DNA of 64,000 nt from Micromonospora sp. NBC_01813 (GTDB taxonomy: Bacteria > Actinomycetota > Actinomycetes > Mycobacteriales > Micromonosporaceae), in NCBI RefSeq assembly GCF_035917335.1, contig NZ_CP109067.1:3223001-3287000 (forward strand), read 5' to 3'. Below, in pieces: positions 37,149 to 47,931 of the stretch. The notes beneath the pieces were generated by a model, which worked only from the letters and a program-made list of their open reading frames with translations, was not told the DNA's origin and made no database searches. The stretch's first letter is position 1, and every line of letters starts with the position of its first letter. A program made the position numbers and the translations under genes.

Positions 37149-37784
37149 ATGATCAATATTGGCCAGCAGATCAGCAGCGTCGAACGCCGGATGGGCAGCC
37201 GCGTGCTCGAGGCCGGCACCGCCCGCGTACAGACCATCTCGCGTACCTACCAGGCGAGCCTCGACGAGCTGTGGGACGCCTGCACGAATCCCGAACGGCT
37301 CCCCCGCTGGTTCGCGCCCGTCTCCGGCGATCTCACCCTGCACGGCCGCTACCAGTTGGAAGGCAACGCCGGCGGCGTCGTGCAACGGTGCGACCCACCA
37401 AAGAGCTTCGCGGCCACCTGGGAGTTTGGCGGCGAGGTGAGCTGGATCGAGGTACGGCTGACCCCACAGTCCGACAGCGAGACCCGGTTCGAGTTGGAGC
37501 ACGTAGCGCACATCGACGACGAGCGGTGGGCCCAGTTCGGCCCGGGTGCCACCGGGGTCGGCTGGGACCTGGCCCTACTCGGGCTGGATCTGCACCTGTC
37601 CGACCCGCAGACGGCGATGGACCCGCAGGCCGCCGAGGAGTGGAGCACGTCCGCTGAGGGCCGCGAGTTCATCACCCGCAGCAGCGAGCAGTGGCGCCAG
37701 GCGAGCATCGCTGAGGGCACCGATCCGGCGTTGGCGAGTGAAGCGGCGGCTCGAACCACCGCCTTCTACACCGGCACCGCGTAA
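37149..37784 (+). CDS. SRPBCC (AHSA1-like) domain protein
   Basis: This 211-residue protein has an AHSA1/START-type domain: TISRTYQASLDELWDACTNPERLPRWFAPVSGDLTLHGRYQLEGNAGG, then FAATWEF and a long C-terminal helix. The domain binds hydrophobic ligands. Such genes usually sit beside an ArsR regulator, which is missing here. GGGAGG lies five bases before ATG 37149. The 28-bp palindrome upstream probably controls it. Confidence 0.88.
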   Translation: MINIGQQISSVERRMGSRVLEAGTARVQTISRTYQASLDELWDACTNPERLPRWFAPVSGDLTLHGRYQLEGNAGGVVQRCDPPKSFAATWEFGGEVSWIEVRLTPQSDSETRFELEHVAHIDDERWAQFGPGATGVGWDLALLGLDLHLSDPQTAMDPQAAEEWSTSAEGREFITRSSEQWRQASIAEGTDPALASEAAARTTAFYTGTA

Positions 37785-37803
37785 CACTTAAACAGTTTGT
37801 TGA

Positions 37804-38246
37804 AAACAACAGGTTGCGCACCGCGCCCACGCCGCGCTGGCGCGGATCGCCGAGCGGCACGCTGACACCCCCAGCCGGCGGCACCGTCATCTGCACTCCG
37901 AGATGGTCGATCCGTACGAAGCCATCCGGCTGGTGCTGGCCCTGGCCGTCGGCGGCGCGGCGCCGGATGCGGACGAGCCGGCGCTCGACCAGACCGACCT
38001 GGTCGCGGCACTGACCCTGGTCGCGCCGGTCCGTGCCGACCTCGACGTGGTCGAGTTGGGTTTGCTGGAGACCGCCCGGCAACGGGTCTCACCTGGCAGG
38101 CAATCGCCTTCGGGCTCGGCCTGGGCACCGCCCAGGCCGCCCGGCAACGCTACGAACGACTCTCCGGTCGCGGCCTCCCGCCCGCCACACTCGGCGCGCG
38201 GGAGGCCGCGCCCAGGTCAGGCGCGGACCAGACCGGGACGGCGTAG
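37804..38246 (+). pseudogene. Frameshifted DNA-binding protein remnant
   Basis: Reading from 37804 gives AHAALARIAERHADTPSRRHRHLHSEMVDPYEAIRLVLALAVGG and continues to VVELGLLETARQR near 38085. The sense sequence then carries on in the next frame: GLTWQAIAFGLGLGTAQAARQRYERLSGR, stopping at 38246. The second part is a helix-turn-helix of a known actinobacterial DNA-binding protein pattern. One base appears to be missing near 38083-38087, and no ATG or GTG opens the first frame. It is a decayed gene or a sequencing error. The 3' end overlaps the YccF gene by 30 bases. Confidence 0.6.
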
Positions 38247-38624
38247 GTCCTCGACGTCGACCACCTCGCGGCCCAGCGGCCAGAACGCCGCCGGGACCAG
38301 CTTGAAGTTGGCGATGCCGAACGGGATACCGATGATCGTCAGACAGAGGGTGACGCCGGTGACGATGTGGGTGAGCGCCAGCCACCAACCGGCCAGCACC
38401 ACCCAGAGGATGTTCGCCAACCCGGAGCCGATCCCCGACCCGGACTTGGCCACCAGCGTCCGACCGAACGGCCACAGGGAGTAGTAGGCCAACCGCAACG
38501 ACGCCACCCCGAACGGGATCGTGATGATCAGCGCGAAGCAGATCAGCGCCGCCAACCCGTACGCGAGGCCGAGCACGATGCCGCCGCCGAAGATGAGCCA
38601 GAGCAGGTTGAGGATTACTCGCAT
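38217..38624 (-). CDS. YccF domain membrane protein
   Basis: This 135-residue protein has two YccF repeats, each a pair of membrane helices with the IPFG motif (ITIPFGVASLRLAYYSLWPFGR and IGIPFGIANFKLVPAAFWPLGR). The family is widespread and of unknown function. On the minus strand GATCAT lies six bases before ATG 38624. Confidence 0.9.
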   Translation of the reverse strand: MRVILNLLWLIFGGGIVLGLAYGLAALICFALIITIPFGVASLRLAYYSLWPFGRTLVAKSGSGIGSGLANILWVVLAGWWLALTHIVTGVTLCLTIIGIPFGIANFKLVPAAFWPLGREVVDVEDLRRPGLVRA

Positions 38625-38679
38625 GTCTCGATGATCGCGCACCCGCGCCACTGCCCGCCGGGCAACCGGCTAAACGTGG

Positions 38680-38750
38680 TGACCCGGCTCAGCCGGTCGA
38701 CACGGTTGACCCGGCTCAGCCGGTCGACACGGTTGACCCGGCTCAGCCGG
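38680..38750. repeat. 27-bp tandem repeats at the ribokinase 3' end
   Basis: Units at 38680-38706 and 38707-38733 are identical, and a third, partial unit covers 38734-38750. Each contains the palindrome CCGGCTCAGCCGG. The ribokinase stop codon lies inside the third unit, so the stop is repeated downstream. Confidence 0.9.
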
Positions 38751-39633
38751 CCAACGCGTCGATCTCGGCCCGGTCGGGCAGGGACACCGACGCGCCCAAC
38801 CGGCGTACGCACGCTGCCCCGGCGGCCGACGCCCAGCGGACCGCTTCGACCAGCTCCCGGCCCTCCCCCCAGGCCACCGCCAGCGCCCCGGTGAACGCGT
38901 CCCCCGCCGCGGTCGTGTCCACCGTCTCCACCGCGAACGCCGGCGCGTGGTGCACCGTACCGTCGCGGTCGACGAACCAGGCACCCTCCGCCCCCAGGGT
39001 GAGCACCGCTCGGCGCACCACCGACAGCAGCGCCGCCGGGTTCTCCCGCCCGGCACCGACGATCGCCCGCGCCTCCACCTCGTTGACCACCAGCAGGTCC
39101 ACCGCGTCCAGCAACTCGGCCGGCAGCTGACGGGCGGGCGCGGCGTTGAGGACCACCCGGGTGCCCGCCTCGCGGGCAGCCGACGCGGCCGCCTGCACCG
39201 TCGCCAACGGGATCTCCAGCTGCGCCACCAGTACGTCAGCCGCCCGGATCGCCGCCAGGTCCGGCTCGGTGAGCCCGAGGAACGCCGCGTTGGCGCCCGG
39301 CGTCACGACGATCGCGTTCTCCCCGGCCGTGTTGACCATCACGACCGCGACACCGGACGACCCGTACACCACCCGCAGTTGGCCGGTGTCCACGCCGGAC
39401 CGGGCGATCCGCCCGGTGAGGGTGACCCCGAACGCGTCCGACCCGACCGCACCGAGGAAGACGCAGTCCCCGCCGGCGCGGGCCGCGGCGATCGCCTGGT
39501 TGGCGCCCTTGCCGCCGGGAACCATGACGAAGTCGCTGCCGAGCAGGGTCTCCCCCGGCAACGGCAGGCGCGGCGTGGTCGCCACCAGGTCCATGTTCGC
39601 GCTGCCCACCACCGCGATCCGCGGGCGTGTCAC
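38743..39633 (-). CDS. rbsK: Ribokinase family sugar kinase
   Basis: This 296-residue PfkB-family kinase phosphorylates ribose or a related sugar with ATP. Family signatures are VPGGKGANQAIAAARAGG near the N-terminus and DTTAAGDAFTGALAVAW near the C-terminus, with the catalytic aspartate in the latter. LVVNEVEA marks the middle. GTG 39633 has GGAGG four bases upstream. No ribose transporter is adjacent. The 3' end lies in tandem repeats. Confidence 0.9.
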   Translation of the reverse strand: MTRPRIAVVGSANMDLVATTPRLPLPGETLLGSDFVMVPGGKGANQAIAAARAGGDCVFLGAVGSDAFGVTLTGRIARSGVDTGQLRVVYGSSGVAVVMVNTAGENAIVVTPGANAAFLGLTEPDLAAIRAADVLVAQLEIPLATVQAAASAAREAGTRVVLNAAPARQLPAELLDAVDLLVVNEVEARAIVGAGRENPAALLSVVRRAVLTLGAEGAWFVDRDGTVHHAPAFAVETVDTTAAGDAFTGALAVAWGEGRELVEAVRWASAAGAACVRRLGASVSLPDRAEIDALAG

Positions 39634-39679
39634 GGTGCCTCCATTCCACCCGCCCCGTTCCGGCGGGCGCGGGCGGTCG

Positions 39680-40477
39680 TCAGACGGCGCGGGCGGTGTA
39701 GCGGTCGCCGACCCGGTCGACCACCAACGGCAGGCCGAACGTCTTCGACAGGTGATCCCCGGTGATCGTCGCGGCCAGCTCGCCGGCGGCCACGACCACG
39801 CCTTCGCGCAGCAGCAGGGCATGGCTGAAGCCCGGCGGGATCTCCTCGACATGGTGGGTGACCAGCACCAGCGCCGGCGCGTCCGGGTCCTGGGCCAGGG
39901 TGCCCAGCCGGGCGACCAGTTCCTCGCGCGCGCCGAGATCGAGCCCGGCCGCCGGCTCGTCGAGCAGCAGCAGCTCCGGGTCGGTCATCAACGCCCGGGC
40001 GATCTGCACCCGCTTGCGTTCCCCTTCGGACAGGGTGCCGTAGTCGCGTTGGGTGAACCCACCGACGCCCAACTGCCCGAGCAGCTCCTGGGCCCGGTCG
40101 ACGTCCATCGCGTCGTAGCGCTCCCGCCAGCGGCCGACCACCGACCAGGCCGCGGTGAGGACCACGTCGAGGACCCGCTCGGTGCCGGGGATCCGCTCGG
40201 CGAGCGCCGCCGTGGTCAGCCCGATCCGGGTACGAAGCTCGGCCAGGTCGGTGCGGCCCAGCTGCTCGCCGAGGACCCGCACGACGCCGGTCGTGGGGTG
40301 CAGCCGGCCGGCGGCGAGGCTCAGCAGGGTGGTCTTGCCCGCGCCGTTGGGGCCGAGCACCACCCAGCGCTGCTCGGGGCGCACCCGCAGGGTGACGTCC
40401 TGCAGCAGAGCCGCGCCGGAGCGGGTCACGCCCACGGAGTCGAACTCGATCACCAAGTCGTCAGCAACGGTAGGCAC
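39680..40477 (-). CDS. ABC transporter ATP-binding protein (YlmA-like)
   Basis: This 265-residue ATPase has Walker A GPNGAGKT, signature LSEGERKRVQIARAL, Walker B LLLLDEPAAGLD and the H-loop histidine in LVTHHVEE. It resembles stand-alone actinobacterial ATPases; no permease gene is next to it. GTG 40477 was chosen as the last in-frame start before the domain; TTGGAT lies six bases upstream on the minus strand, a weak leaderless pattern. Confidence 0.88.
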   Translation of the reverse strand: MPTVADDLVIEFDSVGVTRSGAALLQDVTLRVRPEQRWVVLGPNGAGKTTLLSLAAGRLHPTTGVVRVLGEQLGRTDLAELRTRIGLTTAALAERIPGTERVLDVVLTAAWSVVGRWRERYDAMDVDRAQELLGQLGVGGFTQRDYGTLSEGERKRVQIARALMTDPELLLLDEPAAGLDLGAREELVARLGTLAQDPDAPALVLVTHHVEEIPPGFSHALLLREGVVVAAGELAATITGDHLSKTFGLPLVVDRVGDRYTARAV

Positions 40478-40569
40478 CCGACCATCCAACCACGCCAACA
40501 GGCCGCTCACCGCACCCGGCCGGACGGAGGTGGCCGGCGCCACGCACCAGCCGCCCGGGCCCCGGCGGT

Positions 40570-40611
40570 CACCCCGCCGGGTCGCCTGTTCACCCTGCCG
40601 GGTCGCCTGTT
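40570..40611. repeat. 21-bp tandem repeats at the ROK 3' end
   Basis: Units at 40570-40590 and 40591-40611 differ by one base, and CACCCC begins a third. On the minus strand each carries GGGTGA, so the ROK stop codon is repeated downstream. Confidence 0.85.
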
Positions 40612-41786
40612 CACCCCACCGTGGAGCCGAAGACCTCGTCACGGACCGCGTCCAGGGCGATCCGCAACGCTCCCTGCAGCACCGGCTCGTCCTCCACCTC
40701 GGTGACCGTGACCCGGGGCGCGACGAGGGTGATCGCGGCGACCTCGTGCTGCACCCGCTCGGCCAGAGCGCTGCCGCCGGCCCGGCCGACCTCTCCGGTG
40801 AGCACGACGAGCGGTGGATCGAGCACGACGCAGCTGCTGGCGACGCCGAGCGCCAGCCGGCGGGCCAGTTCGTCGAGCAGCGGCCCGCCCCGGGTGCCGG
40901 CGGCGATCGCGGCCTGCACCGCCTCCCCGGCGCTGGCCGCCCGGAAGCCGTGCTCGCGGGCCACCGCGCGGACCGCGTCGGCCCCGGCGACCTGCTGGAA
41001 CGCCGGTTTGGCCCGACGGGACAGGTCACGTGGGATGGGCGCGCCGGGCACCGGCAGGTAGCCGATCTCGCCAGCCGCGCCGGTGCTGCCGTGGTGCAGC
41101 CGGCCACCGAGCATGATCGCCAGGCCGACTCCGACACCGGCCCAGACCAACACGAAGTCCGGCACGTCGCGGGCTGCTCCGGCGTGTGCTTCGGCTACCG
41201 CCGCGAGGTTGACGTCGTTCTCGAACACCACTGTGGTGGCCAGGTCCTCGCGCAGGGCGGCCAGCAGGCCACGGTGCCAGCGCGGCAGGTTGTACGCGAA
41301 GGTGATGTCGCCGGTGCCCGGATCGACCAGGCCGGGGGTGCCCAGCACCACCCGCCGCACCCCGGCCAGCTGCGCGTCGGCGCTGCTGACGGCCTGCACC
41401 ACCGCGTTGTGCACCACGCCGACCGGATCGTCGGTGTCCTTCGTGGACAGCTCAACCCGGCCGGTCACCGTACCGGCGATGTCGGCGCAGGCGGCGACCA
41501 CCCGGTCCGGGCCGACGTCGACGCCGACCACGTGCGCGCTGCCCGGCTGCACCGCGTACAGCTGGGCGTTGGGCCCTCGCCCGCCGGCCTGCTCGCCGAC
41601 CCGGGTGACCAGGCCGCGGCCTTCGAGGCGTTCGACCAGTTGCGACGCGGTCACCTTGGACAGGCCGGTCAGTTCGCCGAGCTGCGCACGGGTGAGTGGA
41701 CCCCGGGCGATGAGCAGCTCCAGCGCGGCCCGGTCATTGAGCGCTCGCAGCAGGCGGGGCGTGCCGGGCAGGCGCGGGGAACCCAT
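40611..41786 (-). CDS. ROK family transcriptional regulator
   Basis: This 391-residue protein has an N-terminal winged helix (LTRAQLGELTGLSKVTASQLVERLEGRGLVTRVG) and a C-terminal ROK sugar-kinase-like domain (VVGVDVGPDRVVAACADIAG, AGEIGYLPVPG). The zinc-type cysteine cluster of glucokinases (CxCGxxGC) is absent, which fits a repressor rather than a kinase. It is divergent from a family 3 glycosidase, its likely target. AGAGGA lies upstream of ATG 41786. Confidence 0.9.
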   Translation of the reverse strand: MGSPRLPGTPRLLRALNDRAALELLIARGPLTRAQLGELTGLSKVTASQLVERLEGRGLVTRVGEQAGGRGPNAQLYAVQPGSAHVVGVDVGPDRVVAACADIAGTVTGRVELSTKDTDDPVGVVHNAVVQAVSSADAQLAGVRRVVLGTPGLVDPGTGDITFAYNLPRWHRGLLAALREDLATTVVFENDVNLAAVAEAHAGAARDVPDFVLVWAGVGVGLAIMLGGRLHHGSTGAAGEIGYLPVPGAPIPRDLSRRAKPAFQQVAGADAVRAVAREHGFRAASAGEAVQAAIAAGTRGGPLLDELARRLALGVASSCVVLDPPLVVLTGEVGRAGGSALAERVQHEVAAITLVAPRVTVTEVEDEPVLQGALRIALDAVRDEVFGSTVG

Positions 41787-41803
41787 GTGTCGTCCTCTAG
41801 TAT

Positions 41804-41819
41804 TTAGGAAAGTTAACTA
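41804..41819. promoter_or_regulatory. Candidate ROK operator
   Basis: TTAGGAAAGTTAACTA lies in an AT-rich island between the ROK gene and the divergent glycosidase. It resembles the TTAG-AAAGTT-CTAA type sites of actinobacterial sugar regulators. It sits 18 bases upstream of the ROK start. Confidence 0.45.
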
Positions 41820-41968
41820 TTATCTTGTGAACCTCAGCGGGAGTAGCCGTAGCGTAGTCGCCGCCGACACCCACGGGAGTCGGACGACCCGGCAATCGCC
41901 CGCAACGACAGTGCCGTCGCGGTGCGACACTCGGACCGCGCGCAACGGTGTCACGGAGGGAAAGACGC

Positions 41969-43420
41969 ATGTCGAACGACCCGGGTCTGCGCCGGCTGGC
42001 GCTGCGTACCCTGCTCGCCGCGTTCGCCGGCACCACCGTCCCGCAGTGGGCGATCGACCTGGTCGACGACGGCCTCGCCGGGCACACCCTGTTCGGCGGC
42101 AACGTCGTCGACCCCGATCAGGTCCGGGCAGCCACCACCGCGCTACGCGCCGCCCGCCCGGACGTGCTGATCGCCATCGACGAGGAAGGCGGCGACGTCA
42201 CCCGGCTGGCCCACGCCACCGGCAGCCCGTACCCGGGCAACGCCGCACTCGGCGCGGTCGACGACCCGGCGCTGACCCGGCAGGTCTACCACGCGATCGG
42301 CGGCGACCTCGCCGCCTGCGGCGCGAACCTCAACCTCGCACCGACCGTCGACGTGAACACCGCCGACGACAACCCGATCATCGGCACCCGGTCGTTCGGC
42401 GCGGACCCAGCCAGGGTCGCCGCGCACGCCGCGGCGGCCGTCGTCGGGCTCGCCGACGCCGGGATCGCCGCCTGCGCCAAGCATTTCCCCGGCCACGGCG
42501 CGACCGTCACCGACTCGCACCTCGAGCTGCCCACTGTCGACGTACCGCTGTCCGTGCTCCGCGAGCGGGACCTGCCACCGTTCGCGGCGGTGATCTCGGC
42601 CGGCGTCGCCGCGATCATGACCGCGCACATCCGGGTCCCTGCCCTCACCGGCGACACGCCTGCCACCCTGAGCCACGCCGCGTTGACCGGACTGCTCCGC
42701 CAGGAGTACGCGTACCAGGGGGTGATCGTGACCGACGCGTTGGAGATGCGCGGCGCCACCCTGGCCGCCGGCGGGATCGCGCCGGCCGCCGTCGCCGCTC
42801 TGGCCGCCGGTGCCGACCTGCTCTGCATCGGCGCCCGGGTCGATCAGGCCCTGGTGGAGCTGATCGCGTCGGCGATCGCCGATGCGATCGTCGACGGCAC
42901 CCTGCCGCGCGACCGGGTCGAGCAGGCCGCCGACCGGGTCGGCGTGCTCGCCACGGCGGTCGGACCGGCTGCGGGTGGGACCCGGTCGGCGATCGATCTG
43001 GGGTACGCCGCGGCCCGGCGGGCGATCCGGGTGGAGGGAGTCCTCGACGGGCTGGACACCGCGCTGGTGGTGCAGCTGACCGCCGGCTCGACGATCGCCG
43101 AGGGACGGGTGCCCTGGGGACTCGGCCCACACCTGGGCGGCGTCGAGCAGCTACGGGTGGCACCGGCCGAGATCTCGGTCGCCGAGGTGGCGGCCGCCGC
43201 CGGGGGCCGGCCGCTGGTGCTGGTCGGCCGGCATCTGCACCGGGTGCCCGGCGCCCCGGAGCTGATCGAGCAATTGGCCGCCCGGCACCCGGTCTCGGTG
43301 GTCGAGATGGGCTGGCCGTCGGCGTGGCGCCCGGCCGGGGTGCGGGCGTTCGTCACCACGTACGGTGCCAGCCACGCCAACGGCCGGGCCGCCGCCGAAG
43401 CGCTCGGCCTGGCCGCCTGA
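41969..43420 (+). CDS. Glycoside hydrolase family 3 (NagZ-like)
   Basis: This 483-residue protein is a family 3 beta-N-acetylglucosaminidase-like enzyme. It has the NagZ loop KHFPGHGATVTDSHLELP with the catalytic His, and the nucleophile aspartate in GVIVTDALEM. A C-terminal domain of about 150 residues follows. No signal peptide is seen, so it likely works in the cytoplasm on imported amino sugars or cell-wall fragments. GGAGGG lies upstream of ATG 41969. It is probably controlled by the divergent ROK protein. Confidence 0.9.
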   Translation: MSNDPGLRRLALRTLLAAFAGTTVPQWAIDLVDDGLAGHTLFGGNVVDPDQVRAATTALRAARPDVLIAIDEEGGDVTRLAHATGSPYPGNAALGAVDDPALTRQVYHAIGGDLAACGANLNLAPTVDVNTADDNPIIGTRSFGADPARVAAHAAAAVVGLADAGIAACAKHFPGHGATVTDSHLELPTVDVPLSVLRERDLPPFAAVISAGVAAIMTAHIRVPALTGDTPATLSHAALTGLLRQEYAYQGVIVTDALEMRGATLAAGGIAPAAVAALAAGADLLCIGARVDQALVELIASAIADAIVDGTLPRDRVEQAADRVGVLATAVGPAAGGTRSAIDLGYAAARRAIRVEGVLDGLDTALVVQLTAGSTIAEGRVPWGLGPHLGGVEQLRVAPAEISVAEVAAAAGGRPLVLVGRHLHRVPGAPELIEQLAARHPVSVVEMGWPSAWRPAGVRAFVTTYGASHANGRAAAEALGLAA

Positions 43421-43437
43421 CCCTGCTCCCGCCCCAG

Positions 43438-43495
43438 CGATCTTGCACTTATCGAGCGACAATTCGGAAAAATATTCTCGATAAGTGCAAGATCG
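43438..43495. repeat. Palindromic repeat element, copy B
   Basis: CGATCTTGCACTTATCGA (43438-43455) and its perfect inverted copy (43478-43495) flank a 22-base loop. The loop matches that of copy A at 16 of 22 positions, which shows common origin. It lies between the convergent glycosidase and ahcY and probably terminates both. Confidence 0.88.
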
Positions 43496-43516
43496 TCGGG
43501 AGGAAAGGGGTGGGTG

Positions 43517-44986
<1,470 letters not shown>

Positions 44987-45091
44987 TAAAAGCTCCTCGG
45001 GTTTCAACGGATGCGTCCGTCCTGCCGGGTACGGCGCGCACGACTCCCGTCCACCATACGGCCCGGGACGCCGCGTTTCCGATCCGAGGGC

Positions 45092-45130
45092 TGGCTGGGC
45101 GGTGCCGCCATTGGCGGCACCGCCCAGCCA
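45092..45130. terminator. Terminator hairpin, 19-bp perfect stem
   Basis: The arms 45092-45110 and 45112-45130 are perfect inverted repeats separated by one base, giving a tight hairpin. It follows the F420-linked reductase gene and precedes ahcY on the same strand. Confidence 0.85.
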
Positions 45131-45151
45131 GCGACCCCTGAGGCGAGAGTC

Positions 45152-45781
45152 TCAGTCGCGGGCGAGAGCCAAGCCGACCGTCGGTCCGGCCCCACCGCCG
45201 TACGCGACCTGGATCAGCAGCGCGGCCACCGGCTCCAGGTAACGGGCGCTGGACAGCGGGCCGGCGTCGACCGTGTCGAACCCGAGCTGGGTGCCGAGTT
45301 CCTGCACGGACTTCTTGGCGGCCAGGTCGTCGCCGGCCACCGGCACCGACTGCCGGACGCCGCCGAGTACCGGGCGGGCGTGGTTGGGTGCCAGCACGGT
45401 GTTGAACGCCTTGACCACGTGGGCCGCCGGGATCATCGCCGCGACCTGTTCGGCCGCTGACGTGTCGTGCCCGACCAGCAGCGACATGTGGTCGGGACCC
45501 AACGGATTCGTCACGTCGACCACGGTGGTGCCGGCCAGCGCGTCCGCCACCGGGCCGGCGAGAGTGCCGGCGAGTTCGGCGTACGGCACCGCCAGCACGA
45601 CCAGTTCGGCGGCGGCGGCCTGGGACGCGTCGCCGGCGGTGACGCCGGTGGCTGTGGTCGCCTCGGCCAGTCGAGGTGAATCCGGGCTCGACGCGGAGAT
45701 CGTCACCTGGTGGCCGACCTCGGTCAGCCGGCGGGCCAGTGCGGATCCGACGTTTCCAGCCCCGATGATGCCGATGTCCAT
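45152..45781 (-). CDS. NADPH:F420 reductase-like NAD(P)-binding protein
   Basis: This 209-residue protein has an N-terminal Rossmann motif (IGIIGAGNVGSALARRL) and the pattern of NADPH-dependent F420 reductases (VVLAVPYAE, VVDVTNPLG, VKAFNT, LEPVAALLIQ). It would pass hydride between NADPH and coenzyme F420, or reduce another substrate in the same fold family. It is flanked by a strong terminator and is divergent from a PadR gene. Confidence 0.85.
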   Translation of the reverse strand: MDIGIIGAGNVGSALARRLTEVGHQVTISASSPDSPRLAEATTATGVTAGDASQAAAAELVVLAVPYAELAGTLAGPVADALAGTTVVDVTNPLGPDHMSLLVGHDTSAAEQVAAMIPAAHVVKAFNTVLAPNHARPVLGGVRQSVPVAGDDLAAKKSVQELGTQLGFDTVDAGPLSSARYLEPVAALLIQVAYGGGAGPTVGLALARD

Positions 45782-45924
45782 CAGTGTCTCCCTCTCCGGC
45801 GGTTACAGCTCCGGCGGTTACCCCTCAGACGGTTGTGCTCACGACCAGGTACCCCGTCGGTCGAGAGGTACCCCGTCGGTCCGACGAAAAACGGTGGGCG
45901 GGGCCTCGGCGCGTCCCGGATCAA

Positions 45925-45961
45925 CTAGATGGTGGTGCAAGCTAGATAGCAGTGCTACCTT
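45925..45961 (+). promoter_or_regulatory. Promoter and probable PadR operator
   Basis: Two CTAGAT hexamers (45925-45930 and 45942-45947) lie 17 bases apart, followed by the inverted repeat TAGCAGTGCTA (45947-45957). TACCTT (45956-45961) is a likely -10 seven bases before GTG 45969. The layout suits autoregulation by the PadR protein. Confidence 0.5.
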
Positions 45962-45968
45962 CTTCGCC

Positions 45969-46303
45969 GTGGATCAGGAGCGGCGCGGTCAATGGCTACG
46001 GGGGGTGCTGGACCTCTGCGTCCTGGCGGCGCTGCGCCGACACGAGTCGTACGGCTACGAGCTGGCCCAGTCGCTGCAGGCCGCCGGGCTGGGGCCGATC
46101 AAGGGCGGCACGCTCTATCCCGTACTGCTGCGGTTGCAGCGCACCGGCCTGGTGAGCGCCCAGTGGCGCGACGGCACCAGCGGTCCGGCCCGCAAGTACT
46201 ACCAGCTGACCCCGACCGGCGCGCAGGCGCTGCGCCAGGCCACCGCCGACTGGCAGGCCTTCAGCGCCGGTGTCGACACGATCCTGCAGGAGGTGACCGC
46301 CCC

Positions 46304-46307
<4 letters not shown>
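45969..46307 (+). CDS. PadR family transcriptional regulator
   Basis: This 112-residue protein is a PadR winged-helix regulator: LDLCVLAALRRHESYGYELAQSLQAAGLGPIKGGTLYPVLLRLQRTGLV, then GPARKYYQLTPTGAQALRQ. It leads a three-gene operon with an ABC exporter and probably represses it. The GTG is leaderless (TACCTT plus seven bases). It overlaps the next gene by GTGA. Confidence 0.9.
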
Positions 46308-47178
<871 letters not shown>

Positions 47179-47182
<4 letters not shown>

Positions 47183-47862
47183 CCAGGGTGCTCACGGTGG
47201 CGGAGATGACGGTGCGCGAGGCGTCCCGACGACGCGGCGTACTGGTGATTTTGCTGCTCTTTCCGCTCTTTTTCTACCTGGCCCGCCGGGGCGACCACGC
47301 CGGGCAGTCGATCCGGTTCGTCTGTCTCGGGCTGGGTTGGGCGTTGAGCACGGCCGCGCTGTTCGCCGGCAACGCCAACCGCGATCTCGAAGCCCGGCTG
47401 CGGCTGTCCGGCTACCGACCGGCGCAGCTGTGGACCGGCCGGCTGCTGGCGCTCTGGGCGGTCGGCCTGGCGTTGTCCGTTCCGTACTTCCTGTTGGTGC
47501 TCGTCGACCAGGCCGGCGTGCGGCACGGCGCGATCGCGCTGATTATGGTGATCATGGTGGCCGTCTCGGTGCCGTTCGGGCTGGCGATCAGCGCCGTGCT
47601 GCCCCGCGAGTTGGAAGGCACCCTGATCCTGCTGACCATCGTCGGGCTGCAGATGGTGCTGGACCCGTCCAGCCCGGTGGCCCGGGTGATGCCGTTCTGG
47701 TTCAGCCGGGAGATCGCCACCTACGCGATCGACCACACCGACAGCGGCTACCTCAACCGAGGGCTGCTGCACGGTGTGATCGTCGCGGTGACCCTGATCG
47801 CCCTGGTCGCGCTCGCCACCGCGATCCGGCTACGCCGCCGGCCGCACCTACGCTTCGGATAG
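47179..47862 (+). CDS. ABC transporter permease
   Basis: This 227-residue protein has six membrane segments, starting with GVLVILLLFPLFFYLA, and matches small ABC-2 type permeases (ELEGTLILLTIVGLQMVLDPSSPVARVMPFWFSREIA). It completes the PadR-controlled exporter. Its GTG overlaps the ATPase stop. The exported compound is unknown. Confidence 0.82.
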
Positions 47863-47899
47863 CCGACAGGGCGGCCGGAGGCAGTCGCACGGCCTCGGT

Positions 47900-47918
47900 C
47901 GCCCGCCGGCGGCGGGCG
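47900..47918. terminator. Short GC-rich hairpin
   Basis: CGCCCGCC (47900-47907) and GGCGGGCG (47911-47918) pair around a 3-base loop between convergent genes. Confidence 0.5.
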
Positions 47919-47931
47919 GGCGGGCGCAGCC

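Noticed and set aside
44987-45091. SAH riboswitch upstream of ahcY
   Set aside because: The GAGGAGC and pseudoknot consensus parts of the SAH riboswitch are not present; only an ordinary AGGAG site and an upstream terminator were found.
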